Part shown: piece after piece, positions 31,690-42,469 of the stretch
Position numbering within the stretch: position 1 is the stretch's first letter
Layout of the letters: every line of letters begins with the position of its first letter
Assembly: GCA_039621445.1 (NCBI GenBank)
Contig: CP154956.1
Location: 81,402,474 to 81,466,473, forward strand
Origin: Euglena gracilis
Lineage: Eukaryota > Euglenida > Euglenophyceae > Euglenales
Direction of reading: 5' to 3'
DNA: 64,000 bases
Notes under the pieces: generated by a model
What the model saw: only the letters and a program-made list of their open reading frames with translations
The model's database searches: none
Told to the model about the DNA's origin: nothing
Position numbers and translations under genes: made by a program

Positions 31690-32180
31690 GTCTGGTGCCA
31701 TGTTACCCATCGATCGAAAGCCCTTCTCAAGGGCTTTTGGCAGATGGCCACAGGATTCAGCCATCATGCATACAGCGCTTATTTTTAGCGATCGTGCATT
31801 CCAAAATTTGACATCTTAATTTGTGAAATCCCACACCTCAGGTGCCCTACAGCATATCAATTGAAAGCTCTCCCCATGAGCTTTCATTTGGTACCCTCAG
31901 AACAGCTACACTGCAGAGCACTCTGAAAATCGGCGATCGCATTTTCCGACCCTGTTTGCAAAGTCGAAATTCCTATGTTTCACCAGCCATGTTGCCCATC
32001 GATCGAAAGCTCTTCTCAAGGGCTTTCAGCAGATGGCCTTAGATTTCAGCCGTGCTGCATGGTACTCTATTTCAAAAATTCCCCAAATTTGGCAAATGGA
32101 AAGTGTTGCACAAAATACCCCAATATCTGGCTGGCCAAATACCCCCAAAAAACTGCTCAGATGTGATTACCACATGTCTA
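31690..32180. repeat. Degenerate tandem repeat of about 145 bp (array 2)
   Basis: Units start near 31707, 31857 and 31997 with CGATCGAAAGCCCTTCTCAA, CAATTGAAAGCTCTCCCCAT and CGATCGAAAGCTCTTCTCAA, and share GCAGATGGCC and TTCAGCC further in. CCCGAACCGGCGT words lie on both outer sides, as in arrays 1 and 4. Confidence 0.75.
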
Positions 32181-32399
32181 CTAACCATTTTGGACACTTT
32201 TTGGCACTTTTTATTTTAGGTCCCCTGGACGCCGTCTTCCCCGGTTCGGCGCAAAAATTTCTGCGCCGAACCGGCGTCCAGAACGCCGGTTCGGGCGTGA
32301 AGCCAGAGCCCCAATACACGGTTTCAAAAAATCAGATGTTTTGTGACCATTTTAATTTACGAAAAATTTGTTCCGGCCGGACCCCGGAGGGCCACTTAG

Positions 32400-33070
32400 G
32401 GGGGGGCGGGGGGTAATGTAATTTTAATTTTCCTTTGGTCAACTAAAAAAAATCATGACCAGCCAAAATCCGGGACGCGGGGGGGGGGGGGGGCGCGGCA
32501 GGGGTTTTTTTTTTTTTTTGTGGGGCCCCTGGGGGGGGGGGGGAGGGGGAGGGGGGGTGGGTCCGGCCGAGCCCCGTGCCGAGGGGTCAGTCCGGGTCCA
32601 CCGTGGCGGACAGCCGGAATTTCCCAAAGGAAAATTTATTGGTATGGTTCGGTATGCCGTGCCGAGGGGATTGGTTGACCAGGGGGAGAGGTCCCCATTT
32701 TGCCGTGCCGAGGGGGTCCGACCACCGGGGGGGGGGGGGTGGCTGCCGAACCTCCATAAACCGCTATCTACCCCCCGGGGGGGGGGGTCCCCCAGAGGGG
32801 GGTGGGATAGAGGTCGACAAGCCATGGCCAATGGTCGGCTTGTCCACGGTTGGCCCAACCTCCGGAATTGTCATGAAAGTGCAGGAAATGTGTCTTGGAG
32901 AAACTGGTCAACCCCCCCCCCAGTTTTCAGCCCCGTTGGGTGGGGCAGACCATCAAAAGGTAACTCTGATGGAAGGCACAAAGTCCAAAGTTTTGGGACT
33001 TAAATTCAAGTGCCAACACCGCCAATCGCCCGAAGGATGATGGGGAAGCAGCCTGCTCTGCACACCTGGA
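32400..33070. other. G/C-tract elements, no complete boundaries
   Basis: A CAGGGGTTTTTTTTTTTTTTT word near 32500 looks like a hAT-like left end, followed by CCCGTGCCGAGGGG repeats and TTTGCCGTGCCGAGGGGG words that recur near 34310-34480. I could not find the matching right end. The part 32860-33050 may contain a minus-strand exon but has no clear splice sites. Confidence 0.4.
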
Positions 33071-33076
33071 TTGTAC

Positions 33077-33127
33077 TTGAGGGGAAGTAAGTCGATGTTG
33101 GAAGTTAGCGACAGGACTGTCCGAAAA
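33077..33127 (-). CDS. Short exon following the Tyr/Gly-rich exon, minus strand
   Basis: Acceptor CAACTTTCAG and donor GTACAA on the minus strand enclose 51 nt, 17 codons in phase 0/0, reading FSDSPVANFQHRLTSPQ. It follows 33188-33363 after a 60-bp intron with the correct phase. The donor is weak, so the exon may extend or be skipped. Confidence 0.4.
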
Positions 33128-33187
33128 CTGAAAGTTGAAAACTGCTTTGGAGAAAAAAAACGGGAACCAAGCGCGTCCAGAGCTCAC

Positions 33188-33363
33188 CGCAACCCCCCCC
33201 CCATAACTGGAATTCCCCCCCCTGGCGGACGGTCCTGGCTGGCCATAGGCCGAATACTGGTTGGTTGCATAGGAAGGGAAAGAATTGGTGTAAGACCAAG
33301 CTGATGAATCGTTGTTCACACCAAAGGGTTGTGTAAAACCAGAACCATTATACCACATCACGT
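33188..33363 (-). CDS. Exon encoding a Tyr/Gly/Ser/Asn/Gln-rich low-complexity domain
   Basis: Between acceptor TTTTCCCCTCAG and donor GTGAGC on the minus strand, 176 nt encode 58 full codons plus two bases. It begins VMWYNGSGFTQPFGVNNDSS, continues AWSYTNSFPSYATNQYSAYG and ends in a Gly/Ser-rich part. Spaced tyrosines among Gly, Ser, Asn and Gln with few charges are what is seen in prion-like domains of RNA-binding proteins (FET and hnRNP type). The assignment is by composition only. It stands alone among repeats, so it is either part of a minus-strand gene with long introns or a captured fragment. Confidence 0.55.
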
Positions 33364-34060
33364 CTGAGGGGAAAATATAGACGAACGAAAAACGCGTCAT
33401 TAATCGCAGTTATTCTCGCGTGCCTGTTGTCGCTTTTGGCAGGTCTGCGAAAACAAAAGACTTCATGGTGAAAATGAGTTTTCAGAAAACAAAAATTTAT
33501 CTTTTTTAGGATTTCCATGTGTCCTGAAATTTTTGACCATTCACCACCATCTAGGCTGATGCACAACCATCATCATCTTTGATCCTATTTTTGGGAACAT
33601 TTTTGGCTTGATATGGTCCCCATCCCCACCCAATCCCTTCCCCAAATCCCTTTGCGCCCAAGGCCCAAAAAGTTGACAAAAATGACCCTTTTGGGTTGTC
33701 CGAGATGGGAATATCTTGGGGGGGACTTAGCTCCCCTCCCCCGAGTTGGTCCCCCCCATGCTGTTCCGAGCTTTTTGCAGAAAATGGTAAATTTTAAACG
33801 CGTTCGTCAAAAAATGAATTTTGAAAATGTCAAAACCCAAAAAGATTTTTTTTTCAAAACCAGTTTTTGAATCCAAAAATCACCGATTCTAGGACGCGCG
33901 CTGCCCTCGTGGCCGCCCTCGTACCTCCCCCCTCCCCCGCGGTCGCTCGCCCCCCCCCCCCTCTACCCCCCACTGTGCCTCTCCATACCTAGGAGAGTCA
34001 TGGGAGAATGGGAGAGTTGGAAAACCTCAACCTCCACTTCTACCTCTGTGTTGTTACCGA
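33364..34060. other. No supported gene
   Basis: Possibly 5' intron or leader of the minus-strand gene at 33.1-33.4 kb. A short ATGATGGTTGTGCATCAGCC open stretch on the minus strand near 33553-33582 could be a first exon but its phase does not join. The rest is AT-rich with G/C tracts near 33715-33990. Confidence 0.35.
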
Positions 34061-34064
34061 CCAT

Positions 34065-34780
34065 ATATGGTCGATTTCAAACAGGTCGGGCCGACCATGG
34101 TCGGCCCGACCAACAGTCAAAAGTTCTTTGAAAAAAGGGGGGGGGGTAATGCGGTTCATTGGCTATTCTTATCGACCTCCAGTGCTCCAGTGGTCGGCCT
34201 CCTCCGGGATCGTCATAGCCATCATCCACCTGGGACCTTTGGCCGGGCATGGGGGGATTCCCCCCCCCCTATTTGGCAAAGACCTTGGAGTTTTGGGCAA
34301 GGCTGGAGAGCTCGGCACGGCAAAATGGGGACCCCCCTTGGTCAGCTGACCCCCTCGGCACGGCATGCCGAACCATACCAATGAATTTTCCTTTGGGAAA
34401 TCCGGCTGTCCGCCATAGTGGACCCCCCCCCGGGGGACTGACCCCCTCGGCACGGCAAAATGGGGGTCCTCCAAAACGGCCAAAACGGGGGGGCCCCGGG
34501 CGGAATATTGGCCATGCTACTTCTGGTGGTCGGGCCGACCTAGGTCGGGCCGACCTATGGTCGGCCCGACCATGGTCGGGCCGACCTAGGTGTTATCGAC
34601 CTTTGGTGGTCGGGCCGACCTAGGTCGGCCCGACCACCACTATTCCGCATTCCCCCCCCCCCTTTTTTGAAATTTAAGCCCCCCCCCCCCAGGTCGGGCC
34701 GACCTAGGTCGGCCCGACCTCCACTATTCCGCATTACCCCCCCCCTTTTTTTGAAATTTAAGCCCCCCCCCCCCGACCAA
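34065..34780. repeat. Cluster of GGTCGGGCCGACC palindromes
   Basis: Palindromes at 34083-34112, 34527-34636 and 34690-34725, in direct succession (for example GGTCGGGCCGACCTAGGTCG), with TATTCCGCATT and poly-C/TTTGAAATTTAAGCCC between them. Two successive near-identical blocks (34655-34690 and 34730-34770) show recent local duplication of an element end. The left part has the CTCCGGGATCGTCATAGCC and TTGCCGTGCC words of 32.5-32.9 kb, inverted. Confidence 0.65.
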
Positions 34781-34844
34781 ATTCCTCTCAATTTGGTTTG
34801 CAAACTGCCAAAATGTCAAGGTTGGGGATGGAAAAGGGATATGG

Positions 34845-34925
34845 TTAGGGGTTAGGGATAGGGTAAGGGTTCGGGATAGGGGTTTGGATTAGGGTTAGGT
34901 TAGGTTAGGTTAGGGATAGGGTTAG
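34845..34925. repeat. Degenerate telomere-like TTAGGG tract
   Basis: GGTTAGGGGTTAGGGATAGG and several TTAGG words lead directly into the satellite. They are irregular (five to seven bases), so this is an interstitial or ancestral tract, not a chromosome end. Confidence 0.7.
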
Positions 34926-37560
34926 GTCGACTTGCACCCGAGAACGGGTTGGCGGATAAAAGGGGTTTATTTTGTTAATGAAAAGGATAGGGTTAGGTCG
35001 ACTTGCACCCGAGAACGGGTTGGCGGATAAAAGGGGTTTATTTTGTTAATGAAAAGGATAGGGTTAGGTCGACTTGCACCCGAGAAGGGGTTGGCGAATA
35101 AAAAAGGTGTTGGCATATAAAAGAAGTTTATTTTGTTAATGAAAGGGATAGGGTTAGGTCGACTTGCACCCGAAAAGGGGTTGGCAGATAAAAGGGGTTT
35201 ATTTTGTTAATGAAAGGGATAGGGTTAGGTCGACTTGCACCCGAGAAGGGGTTGGCAGATAAAAGGGGTTTATTTTGTTAATGAAAGGGATAGGGTTAGG
35301 TCGACTTGCATCCGAGAAGGGGTTGGCAGATAAAAGGTTTCATTGTTAATGAAAGGGGTTGGGTTAGGTCGACTTGCACCCGAGAAGGGGTTGGCAGATA
35401 AAAGGGGTTGGCAGATAAAAGGCGTTTATTTTGTTAATGAAAGGGATAGGGTTAGGTCGACTTGCACCCGAGAAGGGGTTGGCGGATAAAAGGGGTTTAT
35501 TTTCTTAATGAAAGGGATAGGGTTAGGTCGACTTGCACCCGAGAAGGGGTTGGCAGATAAAAGCGGTTTATTTTGTTAATGAAAGGGATAGGGTTAGGTC
35601 GACTTGCACCCGAAAAGGGGTTGGCAGATAAAAGGGGTTGGCAGATAAAAGGGGTTTATTTTGTTAATGAAAGGGATAGGGTTAGGTCGACTTGCACCCT
35701 AAAGGGGATTGGCGGATAAAAGGAGTTTATTTTGTTAATGAAAGGGATAGGGTTAGGTCGACTTGCACCCGAAAAGGGGTTGGCAGATAAAAGGGGTTTA
35801 TTTTGTTAATGAAAGGGATAGGGTTAGGTCGACTTGCACCCGAGAACGGGTTGGCGGATAAAAGGGGTTGGCAGATAAAAGGGGTTTATTTTGTTAATGA
35901 AAGGGATAGGGTTAGGTCGACTTGCACCCGAGAACGGGTTGGCGGATAAAAGGGGTTGGCAGATAAAAGGGGTTTATTTTGTTAATGAAAGGGATAGGGT
36001 TAGGTCGACTTGCACCCGAGAAGGGGTTGGCAGATAAAAGGGGTTTATTTTGTTAATGAAAGGGATAGGGTTAGGTCGACTTGCACCCGAGAAGGGGTTG
36101 GCAGATAAAAGGGGTTTATTTTGTTAATGAAAGGGATAGGGTTAGGTCGACTTGCACCCGAGGGGTTGGCGGAAAATGGGGTTGGCAGATAATAGGGGTT
36201 TATTTTGTTTATGAAATGGATAGGGTTAGGTCGACTTGCAGACGAGAAGTTGTTAGCAGATAAAAGGTTTCATTGTTAATGAAATGGATTGGGTTAGGTC
36301 GACTTGCACCCGAGAAGGGGTTGGCAGATAAAAGGGGTTGGCAGATAAAAGGGGTTTATTTTGTTAATGAAAGGGATAGGGTTAGGTCGACTTGCACCCG
36401 AGAAGGGGTTGGCAGATAAAAGGGGTTTATTTTGTTAATGAAAGGGATAGGGTTAGGTCGACTTGCACCCGAGAAGGGGTTGGCGGATAAATGGGGTTGG
36501 CAGATAAAAGGGGTTTATTTTGTTAATGAAAGGGATAGGGTTAGGTCGACTTGCACCCGAGAAGGGGTTGGCAGATAAAAGGGGTTTATTTTGTTAATGA
36601 AAGGGATAGGGTTAGGTCGACTTGCACCCGAGAAGGGGTTGGCAGATAAAAGGGGTTTATTTTGTTAATGAAAGGGATAGGGTTAGGTCGACTTGCACCC
36701 GAGAAGGGGTTGGCGGATAAATGGGGTTGGCAGATAAAAGGGGTTTATTTTGTTAATGAAAGGGATAGGGTTAGGTCGACTTGCATCCGAGAAGGGGTTG
36801 GCAGATAAAAGGTTTCATTGTTAATGAAATGGATTGGGTTAGGTCGACTTGCACCCGAGAAGGGGTTGGCAGATAAAAGGGGTTGGCAGATAAAAGGGGT
36901 TTATTTTGTTAATGAAAGGGATAGGGTTAGGTCGACTTGCACCCGAGAAGGGGTTGGCAGATAAAAGGGGTTTATTTTGTTAATGAAAGGGATAGGGTTA
37001 GGTCGACTTGCACCCGAAAAGGGGTTGGCAGATAAAAGGGGTTGGCAGATAAATGGGGTTTATTTTGTTAATGAAAGGGATAGGGTTAGGTCGACTTGCA
37101 CCCGAGAAGGGGTTGGCAGATAAAAGGGGTTTATTTTCTTAATGAAAGGGATAGGGTTAGGTCGACTTGCACCCGAAAAGGGGTTGGCGGATAAAAGGGG
37201 TTGGCAGATAAAAGGGGTTTATTTTGTTAATGAAAGGGATAGGTTAGGTCGACTTGCACCCGAAAAGGGGTTGGCGGATAAAAGGGGTTTATTTTGTTAA
37301 TGAAAGGGATGGGGTTAGGTCGACTTGCACCCGATAAAAGGGGTTTATTTTGTTAATGAAAAGGATAGGGTTAGGTCGCCCTGCACCCGAGAAGGGGTTG
37401 GCGGATAAAAGGGGTTTATTTTGTTAATGAAAGGCATAGGGTTAGGTCGACTAGCACCCGAGAAGGGGTTGGCAGATAAAACGGGTTTATTTTGTTAATG
37501 AAAGGCATAGGGTTAGGTCGACTTGAAAAGGGCCTGGCGGATAAAAGGGGTTTATTTAGG
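34915..37560. repeat. Satellite of about 35 units, basic unit 71 bp
   Basis: The unit begins GGTCGACTTGCACCCGAGAA, continues GGGGTTGGCAGATAAAAGGG and GTTTATTTTGTTAATGAAAG, and ends GGATAGGGTTA. Units differ by a few bases. Several carry a second GGGGTTGGCAGATAAAA, making longer units of about 88-89 bp, and shorter forms ending TTTCATTG also recur. GTCGACTTG occurs about 34 times. Conservation is highest in the middle, and outer units from 37240 are more diverged. No open frame runs through it. Confidence 0.95.
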
Positions 37561-37689
37561 GTTGGGATTATGCTTTGGGGTTGGCCATGGAACTGATTTG
37601 GCCTTTCACCCCCTTTTTTTCAATATGGGACATTTTCCGACGTTTTTAGGGACATTTTGATGGGTTTCCTTGCATTTTACATTGAATTA

Positions 37690-38640
37690 AGTGAATCAAA
37701 ATTTTGAGGGGGGGGGCTTAAAAATTGAAAATGGGGGGGGGGGGAATGCGGATTTTTGGTGGTCGGGCCGACCTGGTCGGCCCGACCACCAAAGGTCGAT
37801 AAGCCATGGCCAAAGGTCGGCCCGACCTAGGTCGGCCCGACCTAGGTCGGCCCGACCACCAGAACTAGCATGGCCAATATTCCGCACGGAGCCCTCCAAA
37901 ACGGGGTCCTCGTCAGACGTGCCGAACCTCCAAAGGGATTTTGTTAGGGTGCGTGTTTTGGCCATTCTTGCCTTGCACACACAAGGGGACTTTGTTATTT
38001 TGGGCGGGGGGGGGGTCCGGGGGGGCGGCAGGGGGCGGCAGCCCCCCCCCCCGCTAGACGACCAAGGGCGCCGAAGGCGCCTTAGGACTGTTTTGTTTAC
38101 GGTGCGCGTGGCATTACATGCGCGCCTGGCCCTGGGTCGGTTACCCCCCGGAGGGGATTTTGTTATTGGAGGGCGGGGGGGGGGGGGGGTGCCCCGGGCG
38201 GCGGGGGGCGGCAGCCCCCCCCCCCGCTAGACGACCAAGGGCGCCGAAGGCGCCTTAGGACTGTTTTGTTTACGGTGCGCGTGGCATTACATGCGCGCCT
38301 AGCCCTGGGTCGGTTACCCCCCGGAGGGGATTTTGTTATTGGAGGGCGGGGGGGGGGGTGCGGGGGGGGGGGGCAGCCCCCCCCCCCCGCTAGACGACCA
38401 AGGGCGCCGAAGGCGCCTTAGGACTGTTTTGTGCCGCTGTGCCTGGCCCTGGGTCGGTTACGAGTCTTTTTGTGGGTTTCGAGTCATTTTCCTTCATATT
38501 TCAATGAAAAAATTTGGAGGGGGGGGGGGCTTAAAAAATTTTTTAGAGGGGGGGGGGTGGACTTAAAATTGGTGGTCGGCCCGACCACCAATGGTCGGTA
38601 GGATTGGTCGCTACCGACTAGTCGGCCCGACCACCAAAAA
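37690..38640. mobile_element. Palindrome-ended element with a tandem repeat of about 170 bp
   Basis: The left side has GGTCGGGCCGACC and GGTCGGCCCGACC palindromes (37759-37858), the right side GGTCGGCCCGACCACCAATG (38574-38635). Between them three units of about 165-175 bp each contain GGGATTTTGTTATTGGAGGG, a G-run, a C-run, CGCTAGACGACCAAGGGCGC with hairpin GGCGCCGAAGGCGCC, and ACATGCGCGCCTGGCC. The same unit is present twice at 42640-42950. The interior frames are repeat artefacts. Confidence 0.75.
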
Positions 38641-39670
38641 GTCCATCACCAATTTCCCGCAATGAGCCGTGAAGGACGGCATAGGTGTCACAAGGGGGGG
38701 TCGGGGGGGGGGGGCGCCCCCCAGGATTTTGGAAAGAAAAATTTTTTTGCAGCATGAATGTGATATTTTTCTTTGTAATGTAGGGTTGTGCCTGAAAAAT
38801 AAATGAAAATTTTCATTGAAAATTTTCAATTGAAAAATTGAAATATATATTTTATTTTTCAAACTTGAAAAATATCATTTCCCCTTGCACACACGTTGAT
38901 TGCTGACCGAAGGGGCTGACACAAGGAAATTCAAGTTTCAGGAGTATTTTCTTTTACAAAAGGATGCCATGACGTTGTGAGTTGGCTCCCCATGTGTAGA
39001 AGTGAGGGGGGGCCCTCCCGAGGTTTTGGGGGAAAAAAACAGTGTGTAATTTACTCACCACATTCTTTGTGTTTTTTTCCCCTTCAATTTCTCACATTAA
39101 GATCTCAGCTTTTCATTGAACTTTTGTGTGTGTTGGATGTCGCTGCTCGCCAGACAAGTCCAGAACTCATGGGTTGAGTGGGCGAAAATTTTCATTTTTT
39201 CAATTTGGGGTTGTTGTTTGGCGGATTTGTACCAAGATGTCAAAAACTGCCACATTATTTTTTTGACACATCCAATGCCATTTTTCAAATAATAAAAAGT
39301 ATAGAAGCAAAATTACGATTTTGAACCGAAAATTGGCCCAAATGAAGGCATTTCAGAAGCCTCATAACCCCCACCCATGTGGTTTGTCAAATTCATTTCC
39401 AAAGGTATGTGTGGGCAATGGGATATCCTTTCTGGCTCAAGAGCGAGGAATGAGGATCACCTTCCTAAATTGGGAAAACCGCCTTCATATTTTTCAAAAT
39501 ATTTTTCATATTTTTGAAAATTTTCATGAAAATTTTCAATTGAATTGAAAAATATTTTATTTTTCCAGTCCAGGCACAACCTTACAACCATGTTCAATGG
39601 TTCAAAGGGCGTTACCGTCTCGGCTGCCTTCGGCTGCCACCTTGCCAGTTAAAAGCACATTTTTGGAGAA
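38641..39670. other. No supported gene; AT-rich unique-looking sequence
   Basis: Contains inverted stretches of GAAAATTTTCAATTGAAAA near 38810-38850 and 39510-39560, and a TACACAGTT/GTTTTTTTCC region with weak splice-like sites at 39030-39090. I see no exon with both borders. Confidence 0.4.
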
Positions 39671-39674
39671 TGAA

Positions 39675-40065
39675 GTGGACCCCCCGGTGAAGTTCACCGG
39701 TGAACATTCACCGGGGGTAAGGGGGGGGGGGGTGCTTTCGGCGGTGAAGTTCACCGGTGAAGTTCACCGGTGAACTTCACCGTTTTGATGGTTGGGGGTG
39801 AAATTTTCACCTGGGTAAAATTTTGCTCCTTTCCTCTCAAAATGGTCATTTTGAGGATGATGCTTCATGGAATTTTATCGAAATTTCCGAAAACTTGCCC
39901 AAAATGCCATTTTTGGCCATTTTTGGCCAGAAAAGTGCTCCTTGGTGAACTTCACCGGTGAAGTTCACCGATGGGTTAGGCAGGGGGGGGAGGGGGTCCG
40001 GGACCCCCCGGTGAACTTTCAAACGGTGAACTTCACCATAGGGGGGGGGGAGGGGGGTCAAAATG
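39675..40065. mobile_element. Palindrome-ended element, GGTGAACTTCACC type
   Basis: GGTGAAGTTCACCGGTGAAC units at 39689-39783 and inverted GGTGAACTTCACCGGTGAAG units at 39943-39970 and 40030-40045 enclose a centre with ATGCCATTTTTGGCCATTTT. G/C runs lie beside each end. The layout equals that of the GGTCGGGCCGACC elements although the palindrome sequence differs. Confidence 0.65.
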
Positions 40066-40706
40066 ACCAAAGTCTACTGCCTGATCTCCATTACCATCTC
40101 GGCCGCCTTTGGCGGCCGAAATAAAAATCCTTGAAAAAACCCCACGGCACTTCTTGACACAAAATCGGTGTTTGAGACGCCGGGTTCAGGACAGAACTGG
40201 CGTCCCCCCCCCCCACGGGTTTTCCGGACGCCGGTTCTGTCCTAAAACCCAGTGTCAGAAACGCCGGTTCTGTCGAAAATCCGGCGCCCGGTTTGGATTT
40301 TGGCCACAAACCGACTTTTTTTTTCCCTCCTTTGGTGCTAATTGTTTTTTGGGACCCCACAAACCACTTTCACCTTGGCTGTATGAATACAAACTGATAT
40401 CCCCATATGTCCCCCTCCCTCCATTTTCTTGACCAGCCGAGTTTGGGGGAAACTCTTCGGGTCAACGAAAAGAATGATTTTGTGCAAAGTGAAAAAAAAT
40501 GGCTTCTTCACCCCCCCCCCCCAAGTTTGCGAAGTCGACAGTAGGGTTGAGTTGGGAGGTTTCCATGATTTCGCTTTCTGGCCCCAAGCGAGAAATTGGT
40601 GATGGACTTTTTGGTGGTCGCTAGCGACCATTTTCTAGCGACTAGTCGCTAGCGACCATTGGTGATAAGGCTGGTCGCTAGCGATTTTAAGTCCACCCCC
40701 CCCCTA
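40066..40706. other. Mixed repeat ends, no gene
   Basis: Has GACGCCGGTTCTGTCC words and inverted partners at 40165-40295 (a shortened relative of the element ends at 26.5-27.3 kb), then GGTCGCTAGCGACC palindromes at 40614-40690. A short plus-strand frame near 40360-40430 has no splice support. Confidence 0.5.
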
Positions 40707-41587
40707 TACTACAAAAAAGGGGTGGCGGACGCCGGGTTTTGGACAGAACCGGCGTCCGCCACCCCTTGTTTAAACCGGCGTTTTAGAGACGCCGGGTTCA
40801 GGACAGAACCGGCGTCCCCACCCTTCGGTCAAAGGACACTGCCAGGACCAATCCCCGACCACTTATCTGCAATGTCACGCCACTTTGCATTTCACCAAAT
40901 TCCGGCGATCGCGAGTGTATTTCTGGCTGTGTCAATCGTCCAGGTACAAAGTCACCCCTCAATCGAAAGTTCTTTTCATCAGACGACTGGCGATCACCAC
41001 CAAATTCAGCCACGCCGCCTGGATCTCTTATTTTCTGTCAGTGTAAAATCCTAATTTCACAACTCTGGTGCTCCCTAGGACCCCTCAGGTGGTCGATTCG
41101 AAGAGAAAAAACGTTTCTGTGTAAGGTTTATTCAGCATCTTAAACCAAAAATCACTGAAAATTACCACAAATTTCGACTCAGATTCTGGCCGATCCGACG
41201 ATCGTGAGCTGATCTCGGGCTGCGTGCAACGTTAGGGTGATCGAAAGCTCTTTTCAACAGACGACCAGCGGTGCTCATGAGATCTTTCCACGCCGCACGG
41301 TACTCTATTTCCAAATCTGGGCCAATTTTCACCAAATTTGGATATCCACCCCAGTGGTCCCCAGATGCAAAATTCATTGTCCTAGATGGTTGAAACAGTC
41401 ATACCAGCACCTTAGGGCCACTTTTGGGCACTTTTGGTGACATTTTTAGGAATGAAAACCGGACGCCGGGTTTTGGACACAACCGGCGTTCCTAACGCCG
41501 GGTTTTAGGACAGAACCGGCGTCCGGAAAACCCGTGCGGGGGGGGACGCCGGTTCTGTCCTGAACCCGGCGTCTCAAACGCCGGTTT
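40707..41587. mobile_element. GACGCCGG element, second copy
   Basis: Starts TACTACAAAAAAGGGGTG and ends ACGCCGGTTT, matching 26381-27342 over its length, including the long terminal palindrome and the repeats of about 145 bp with CAATCGAAAGTTCTTTTCAT and GATCGAAAGCTCTTTTCAAC. It is shorter by about 80 bp, mainly in the left hairpin and one internal gap. Confidence 0.75.
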
Positions 41588-41599
41588 AAAAAGTTTTAA

Positions 41600-42435
41600 A
41601 GGGGGAGCACACGGCTGGCCGACGGCTGGCCGACGGCTGGCCGACGGCGTGACGGAAGCCGGGTCCTGTCGTTGAGCTTTTGTTGAGTTGCAAATGCCTA
41701 ATTTGGTGTGCCTGTTCTAAATTTTGGAAGGCAAATTCCTAATTTAGTGTGCCAATTCCTAATTTTGAGGTACAAATTCCTATTTTTATGTGTATATTCC
41801 TAATTTTGAGTGGCAAATGCCTAATTTTGGGTGTAAAGTGCAGATATTTTGAGTGGTAATCCCAAGTTTGGTGTGCCAATGCCTTCTTTTGAGTGGTAAT
41901 TTCCTAATTAGTGAAAAGGTTCCTAATTTTGAGAGGATTTGGTGGGCAATTCCTAACTTTGAGTGATTAATGCCTAATTTGGGGTGCAAAGCCCTACAAG
42001 AGGGGTTGCTTTGGGCAATTTTTAGTCACTTGAAACCGTTCCACACAAAATTTCAGCATTTTTCCGTCCATAACAGGTAATTTTTGTCAGTTCGTGGAAA
42101 ATGGACCATCAACTGAACAATTTTTAGTCATTCGAATAATTTGTTGGCAAAATTCCTTCACAATGACTATGGAATGACCCAAAAATCGGCTGAAATGGTC
42201 AAAATTGGTCAAAAAAAGTCCCAAAATTGGCAAAATTGACAAAAATTGACGAAAAATGACTTCAAATGGGCGAAAATGCAGCCTCCACGAACGATGAACA
42301 TGACCTTGACAGGGGATTGGCGGCGAAATTGTTTTTGTATTGTCGAGCTATGGCTCGGGGGATTTTCCTGTGAGTCACACGGCTGGCCGACGGCTGGCCG
42401 ACGGCTGGCCGACGGCTGGCCGACGGCGTGCTCCC
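41600..42435. repeat. CGGCTGGCCGA and CCTAATTTTGAGTGG tandem repeats
   Basis: Direct repeats of an 11-bp CGGCTGGCCGA unit at 41622-41652 and 42379-42428. Between them, at 41690-42000, is a degenerate array of about 20-bp words such as CAAATTCCTAATTTTGAGTG. The right part (42110-42435) repeats 4380-4690. GGCGTGACGGAAGCCGGGTC after the 11-bp repeat also occurs at 11980 and, inverted, at 24640. Confidence 0.75.
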
Positions 42436-42469
42436 CCAAAAAGCCCCCTCCAAAAAAAATTCATTCAAA

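Noticed and set aside
34845-34925. Chromosome end (telomere)
   Set aside because: Degenerate and internal; it leads into a satellite and then 27 kb of further sequence.
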